Shown here: positions 60,501-64,000 of the stretch, one piece after another
Position numbering within the stretch: position 1 is the stretch's first letter
How the letters are laid out: each line of letters starts with the position of its first letter
Assembly: GCF_963676685.1 (NCBI RefSeq)
Contig: NC_092354.1
Coordinates: 26,754,193-26,818,192, forward strand
DNA: 64,000 nucleotides
Direction of reading: 5' to 3'
Source of the DNA: Mytilus edulis
Lineage: Eukaryota > Mollusca > Bivalvia > Mytilida > Mytilidae
Position numbers and translations under genes: made by a program
Notes under the pieces: model-generated
The model's database searches: none
Told to the model about the DNA's origin: nothing
The model's input: the letters and a program-made list of their open reading frames with translations, nothing else

Positions 60501-63208
60501 TGTCTGGCAGGTATTATCTGACCTTGACCTCATTTTCATTGTACATTGGTCAACATGGTCAATGTTAAGTTTTTGTGTTTCGTTCAGTTTTTTCAAGTAC
60601 TATAAGTTAAAGGTCAACTATATTTAGTTAATGATAATGTTATGTTTATGTGATACTTGTTGTAAAACCTTCATGTTACAGACTTTCAATATAAATTCAA
60701 TGATAAGTAAAAAAGGCGAGACATTTTAGCCTGTGCATTCCTGTTCTATTGTAAATGTATGGATTTTCTTAATACTCTACCATTGTCTACTGGGACTTCA
60801 TTTAGTAAAATTATTTTATGATTTCATTATCAAATTTCTGTCACTACCATTCAGAGTAGAAAAAATAGCTGGAGTTTAAATGTTTCAATCCCTGATGTTT
60901 GGGCTTGTCCCCTTAATTTTTGGTAGATAGGTAGAAACTAATATAAATATTTTAAGGTTTTCATAGCCTGGACTATCTATGAAATATATAACTTTCTTCC
61001 AAATATTTCCTGCTTACAACATGTACAATGTTATAGCCTAATAGGTCTTAAAACTTACAAATGCCTAGTTGGTAACTTTATACAACTGAATATCCAGCTA
61101 ATAGAAATTGTTCTTAAATTTCAGTTTATCGGATTACAGGAGGAGAAAAAGTACCCCAGATGAAGTGGCTTTGCAAATGAGCCATGAGCTCACAGAGTTT
61201 GAAAAGGAGCTTCTTAACACGCAGGAGGTGGTAATGATTCGAGGGAAGGTATGCTGTTAAAACAAAATTAATCATATATAAAAATAAGAAGATACATTGG
61301 TATGATTGCTAATGAGACAACTCTCCACCAGAGACCAAATGACGTTGAAGTTGAACACTAAAAAGCAATCACTGCACAGCCTTCAAAAATAAACGAAAAC
61401 CTATACAGCAAAGTAAGCTATGAACAAAATCACAAACGTAAAATAATTAAAAAAAACTAATATTTTACTAACAACTTGATTTATGTACAAAACAATAAAC
61501 GAAAAACAAATATGATATACAGCAACAAATAACAACCACTGAGTTACAGACTCCCAACTTGGGACAGTGGTGTAACAGTAAGATATCAGAACAAACTATT
61601 AAAATCAGTTGAAAAGGGCTTAACTCATCAGATCAATACCATTTGATTAAATAGGAAATTTTTTTATTATTTTGTGGTGAAGTCTTGTCTTCTTATTATA
61701 AAGGGTGGCAAGGCGGTTCCGGTTATTATCCCAAAGGATGCTGTAAATGTGTTGGAATACCTGTCAAATGACTCTATTAGACTCAAAGTTGGAATACCTC
61801 CTTCGAAATATTTGTTTGCTAATTCCAGTAAGTATACTATTTATCATGCACCAAGTAGCATATTTTGTTTATTTCATAATAAACAATACCTGCTTAATAA
61901 TTGTTTGTTTCTAATTTGTGTATATACATAATTATGTACAGTCCTGTCAAGCAAATTTACGCAAAGTAGTGTAAAGAAATGGACAATCCCGAGGATGGCA
62001 CATAACAACTGAGCAATAATGTTTGGGACTTATATTAAACATTATGGAAATATTTTTAGTAAGCCGAAATATATATTTATTTTTTATGTCTTGTAAGATA
62101 TTTTTTTTCTTTACCGTTTTTCAACATTTGCGTCTGGAAAGTAGAAAGGATTAACTGAATGGTTAAATTTAAATCCATTATGAAAAGTCTTTAAATTAAA
62201 TCGATAAAGGAAATTATTGCCTAGTTACAAACACTACCAGGGATAATCCACAATGTGCATCTGTATTACTCCTGTTGTTATTGCTACTCAAATTTGGGCA
62301 AAGTCTGATTGATAAGGGACAGTCTATCATTTATCATGTACTATCAAATACACAAAAGTCATCCTAGAAGCCAATGAGCATGTGATTCGGTCATAATTGT
62401 GATGTTAACATAATTGAAAATCATTTTTCATCCATAAAATCATCAATGTTACTAGTAACTAATTATTTATAATGAAAATAGTTCAACTGACAGATTTTAT
62501 AAATATCAACATAATTCATAAAATTCTGAGTGGGTACACAGAGGTGTTAAAGTTAACAATTATCAAGCCATTAAACCTTGTTATACAATGTACCAACAAT
62601 TGGACATTATACTGCCCAAATGAATACATGTACACAAACAGATCATGTACATGTATAAATATACATGTATGTAGCTATTAAATACCTGAAAATGTCAAGT
62701 TGAGGTCACAGTAAACCATTAAAAAAAGAATTTCACAGTTGTAAGAAATATTTACATTATTGAAAAAATAATATTTTATTGCATTATCAATATCAAAACC
62801 ATCCTTTCAAAATATGTATAGATTAACGAAATTGAAAAATTGTTGTCTATTCCACCCACAATATAATATCTTGAGATTTTTTTTAATAAAAAAAGTTTTT
62901 GGTATTTTGTCCTGTTTTTCAGACTCTTCCAGCAAAATTTGGACAACTCCTAAACTGAATAGCTTGAAGCAATTCAGGGATCTCCATGGATGATAATTTA
63001 AAACCATTTTGGTTGATATTGAATAATGAAACAAAAATTGTTACCATTAATATTGGAATTATTTGCTATTGAATACAGCTTTTTTGCAGATGCAGGTGTT
63101 TTTAGGGGCTATGATGCCATTGGTGCTGTAAAAAAGGAAGCAGGATTAAAGTTGCCAAACCTTGTTAAAACGTCTAACATGAGGAAGTATATGGCAACAA
63201 TGATGCAG
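48345..63208 (+). CDS. PWWP / 24-residue repeat / zinc-finger / tyrosine-recombinase-like protein, 3' end outside window
   Basis: Eight exons join with matching phases: 48345-48502, 50062-50132, 53165-55908, 56529-56602, 57829-59274, 61125-61248, 61704-61827 and 63090-63208; all splice sites are GT-AG. The product so far is 1,620 codons: PWWP (about 14-76), 33 tandem 24-residue repeats (105-896), acidic linker (897-1075), C2H2-like finger (about 1125-1144), second Cys/His motif (1220-1239), helical region, and the start of a tyrosine-recombinase catalytic domain (from about 1476). PWWP domains bind methylated H3K36 nucleosomes and DNA; the recombinase-like domain suggests Crypton-type ancestry. 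The ATG is in good context (A at -3, G at +4) after an acceptor at 48332, so an upstream 5' UTR exon is expected. A TAA at codon 337 interrupts repeat 10. Nuclear role inferred; catalytic activity unproven. Confidence 0.75.
48559..48712. mobile_element. 154-bp MITE-like element in the first intron
   Basis: 10-bp perfect inverted ends, CAGTCTGCAC and GTGCAGACTG, with internal ACTAGTC/GACTAGT motifs. No clear target duplication. Confidence 0.5.
49628..49745. repeat. Short inverted repeat in the first intron
   Basis: 'agttcattggggtataaaag' pairs with 'cttttacaccccaatgaagt' with one mismatch, and the similarity extends into 'cgttgacc' / 'gatcaaag'. The loop is about 60 bp. Confidence 0.6.
50062..50132 (+). 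CDS. Exon: end of the PWWP domain
   Basis: 71 nt between 'catatttacag' and A|GTAATT. It accepts phase 2 and leaves phase 1, exactly what the flanking exons need. It encodes FIVNLEDVCPFPGDMSQWKN then TGI. The 'V.LEDV.PFPG' stretch fits the strand and turn that follow the aromatic cage in PWWP domains. The donor is weaker than average, so this exon is inferred from phase and family fit. Confidence 0.6.
51660..52485. mobile_element. 826-bp hAT-like MITE in the second intron
   Basis: Inverted ends CAGGGGTTAAAAAAT and ATTTCTTAACCCCTG with one mismatch. TAAAAA lies outside both ends (51654-51659 and 52486-52491). Subterminal 'actagcccg', 'gactagt', 'gggctagt' motifs occur near both ends. No coding. 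Confidence 0.75.
53035..53130 (+). repeat. Dispersed 'aacctataattgttaac ... catcttcgtattt' repeat
   Basis: A diverged copy of the interspersed mussel family with the phrases 'gaaggctgtacttta', 'cctataattgttaa', 'ctcattggcactcatacaac'. It ends just upstream of the repeat-coding exon at 53165. Confidence 0.7.
53165..55908 (+). CDS. Exon: 33 tandem 24-residue repeats and acidic linker
   Basis: Starts after 'ctttcttttgcag' with ALKKRPKSTFDFITDINWAC and ends at ATACAG|GTAAAA, phase 0. From 53248 to 55623 it holds exactly 33 units of 72 bp, so the frame is kept throughout. The unit peptide is TEVPITVGEDTHVRDIQEQR then SVHN. Differences seen are V/L, V/S, G/V, V/E, N/S and R/G, all amino-acid changing. 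In unit 10 CAA has become TAA (53944-53946). After the repeats comes VYTFSLGEMQNLVQQLTKQT and an acidic stretch. The repeat composition suggests a disordered or extended, charged spacer. Function unknown. Confidence 0.8.
53248..55623 (+). repeat. 33 x 72-bp coding minisatellite
   Basis: The unit actgaggttcctataacagt + tggagaagatacacatgtta + gggatattcaagaacagaga + tctgtacacaac occurs 33 times without a length change. Identity between units is very high, which points to recent expansion or continued homogenisation. Since 72 is a multiple of 3, the opposite strand is also open for about 845 codons; this is a by-product. Confidence 0.97.
56529..56602 (+). CDS. Exon: short acidic-to-basic linker
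   Basis: 74 nt between 'gctttgtag' and TTAG|GTACAT. Enters in phase 0 and leaves in phase 2. It encodes EIIGHDVMDVEDGKKCKKRR then WKRI; the KKCKKRRWKR cluster could serve as a nuclear localisation signal. Confidence 0.65.
56603..57828. other. Intron with a minus-strand dispersed repeat
   Basis: 56925-57125 is a minus-oriented copy of the interspersed family ('aagaagatgtggtatgagtg', 'ccaatgagacaactttccat', 'taacaattataggtcaaagt') with its longer extension ('agcaagctatgaagggcccc'). The rest is AT-rich and without exon support. Confidence 0.65.
57829..59274 (+). CDS. Exon: zinc-finger motifs, helical region and first part of the recombinase core
   Basis: Begins in phase at 'ttttgaag' with YTDSDMEVDDPPAEDIKRTK and ends TTAAA|GTGAGT. 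Two metal-binding motifs are seen: CPFCGIMQTNFSHHILSTKH (C2H2-like) and CPSCLGWFLISNFQRHQSNC (C-C-H-C). Between them is LLRLKGCHQHNMKVNQSKTG. After a helical region the exon ends AVLALARITLYNRRRCHEVQ. There the pattern 'T..R..E...L...D' of the first Arg box of tyrosine recombinases fits NRRRCHEVQAL plus LSDY of the next exon. I recall uncharacterised fish and bivalve proteins with this same finger plus recombinase-like order. Confidence 0.8.
59275..61124. other. Intron with dispersed and tandem repeats
   Basis: 59535-59690 holds a minus-oriented copy of the interspersed family ('gccaatgtgagacgactatc', 'aaccatatgaccttcaacaa'). 60060-60640 holds a tandem repeat described separately. No exon was found. 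Confidence 0.65.
60060..60640 (+). repeat. 'ccttgacctcattttcatgg' tandem repeat
   Basis: The phrase 'ccttgacctcatttt.at' occurs near 60088, 60380 and 60521. The last two copies are colinear for about 140 bp ('gtctgtctggcaggt', 'cattggtcaa', 'tgttaagtttttgt', 'ggtcaactatattt'). This unit is a common bivalve tandem repeat to my knowledge. The three overlapping open frames here are products of the repeat. Confidence 0.75.
61125..61248 (+). CDS. Exon: recombinase core, after the first Arg box
   Basis: 124 nt between 'cttaaatttcag' and GGGAAG|GTATGC. Enters phase 2, leaves phase 0. It encodes LSDYRRRKSTPDEVALQMSH then ELTEFEKELLNTQEVVMIRG and K. The end, VVMIRGK, leads into the beta-hairpin that carries the catalytic lysine of tyrosine recombinases. 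Confidence 0.8.
61265..61420 (-). repeat. Dispersed interspersed-family copy in the intron
   Basis: Minus-oriented: 'aaataagaagatacattggt', 'atgattgctaatgagacaac', 'tctccaccagagaccaaatg', then 'gaagttgaacac'. Same family as 13565-13670 (plus) and 56925-57125 (minus). Confidence 0.75.
61704..61827 (+). CDS. Exon: recombinase beta-hairpin
   Basis: 124 nt between 'ttattataaag' and TTCCA|GTAAGT. Enters phase 0, leaves phase 1. It encodes GGKAVPVIIPKDAVNVLEYL then SNDSIRLKVGIPPSKYLFAN. With the previous exon it makes GKGGKAVPVIIP, like the 'GKG.K.R.VP' hairpin and following strand of tyrosine recombinases, followed by a helix and the 'YLF.N' strand. Confidence 0.8.
61828..63089. other. Intron with a possible alternative terminal exon
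   Basis: Mostly featureless AT-rich sequence. At 62923-62993, after a good acceptor ('cctgtttttcag'), an open stretch in the right phase reads NSSSKIWTTPKLNSLKQFRD then LHG and stops. It would truncate the recombinase domain before the second Arg box. It may be an alternative last exon or chance. Confidence 0.35.
63090..63208 (+). CDS. Exon: recombinase second Arg box
   Basis: 119 nt between 'cagcttttttgcag' and ATGCAG|GTATTA. Enters phase 1, leaves phase 0. It encodes AGVFRGYDAIGAVKKEAGLK then LPNLVKTSNMRKYMATMMQ. TSNMRKYMATM corresponds to the 'H..LR...AT' box of tyrosine recombinases, with Ser in place of His, so the second catalytic Arg is present. The LGH box and the nucleophilic Tyr should follow beyond the window. 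Confidence 0.75.
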
Positions 63209-64000
63209 GTATTAAAACATGATTATAAAAAAATTGATTATTTAGTTTTTTTAACAATTCAATTTTTAAGTAATTTCAATCATAAAATTTAATCCTATCA
63301 ATCTGACAAATGTGCTTCGGGCAGTTGTAACCCATTTATAGATTTTTTTTATTTTGAATTTAGTATAGACCTAAACAATAGGACAATCCCTTTCTTAGAA
63401 CACGAATAACATTCATGCTTCACAACTCAAATCAAATCCTACCATTTCATTAGGCGAGTGTGCTTTGCTATATTCTAAGGTGACAAGTGACACCATTTTA
63501 CCACACAATTTCATTATAGAATACAACAGCTTATTAATTAGTCAATTGTTGCTGATAGCTAAATAATGAGGTGTTTTGCTTTTGCGCCAATTGACATTTC
63601 ATTTGCGCCAAAATAAAATCTCTCATTTGCACCAATTTTACAGGTAAATAGTAATATATTAAATATATGAAACATAGACTAAGTAGAATCGAATAAGATT
63701 TGTATTGCATTAATTCATCACAATTCAGTTTCATTAATATTTTTAAACGTATTTGCAAAATATTAAAACATCTTCATAAAAAGCAAGGCAATAAACACTG
63801 GTTTAAATTATGATAAAAGGAGTTTGCAAAATGTTAAATATTATTCATATTAATCAAAGCACTATAAAAAATGGTCAGTTCCTTTAAAGCTTAAAACCAC
63901 AATAAAAACTCAATTTTTTAAAGTAAAAATAACAGGTCTGATCTAGCTCAAAATTAATAGGCTTGCAACTGTCCTTATATAATCTAGACGGGGAAAATTC
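63209..64000. other. Intron sequence running off the window
   Basis: No further exon of the recombinase-like gene and no repeat with clear ends was seen. A short repeated phrase 'tttgcgccaa' / 'tttgcaccaa' occurs at about 63580-63635. Confidence 0.4.

Overview
The window is eukaryotic, AT-rich and dense in repeats. It most likely comes from a marine bivalve of the mussel family (Mytilus or a relative). The case for this rests on several interspersed sequences I recognise as typical of mussel DNA: the core with GACGAAACGCGCGTCTGGCG (about 14.92 and 31.82 kb), the block around 23.40-23.61 kb with 'aacaacccgaccatag' and 'gagaaattcccgcac', and the 'ggtgacctatagttgtt ... caatcataccacatctt' family present many times on both strands. 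Genes are split by GT-AG introns and there is no bacterial-style gene packing.

Layout. (1) 1-23.4 kb is one palindromic 70-bp satellite array split by a 14.5-kb element. That element is flanked by a TTAA duplication and has 26-bp inverted ends. It carries a 7.26-kb fold-back element (1.4-kb inverted arms, TTAG duplication, internal gene with a frameshift), a 979-bp non-autonomous Helitron, and two phase-compatible exons of an unrecognised minus-strand gene. (2) 23.4-26.2 kb holds dispersed repeats and a decayed P-element/THAP9-like transposase. (3) 26.57-31.1 kb is a 44-bp satellite with higher-order structure. (4) 32.1-37.3 kb holds a broken CR1/L2-like LINE, a second LINE tail, and nested inverted-repeat elements. 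(5) 38-48 kb holds a 68-78-bp satellite present three times, interrupted by an hAT-like insertion that carries further elements, plus an NHL-repeat gene fragment and two related small ORFs. (6) 48.3-64 kb holds the one substantial host-like gene.

That gene, on the plus strand, can be built from eight exons whose splice phases all agree: 48345-48502, 50062-50132, 53165-55908, 56529-56602, 57829-59274, 61125-61248, 61704-61827 and 63090-63208. It would encode at least 1,620 residues: a PWWP domain, 33 copies of a 24-residue repeat, an acidic linker, two zinc-finger-like motifs and the start of a tyrosine-recombinase (phage-integrase/Crypton-like) catalytic domain that runs off the window. One repeat copy carries a CAA-to-TAA stop. 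The combination of a chromatin-reader domain, a long homogenised repeat tract and a recombinase-like core is the most interesting item here. No tRNA, rRNA, CRISPR array or viral gene was seen.
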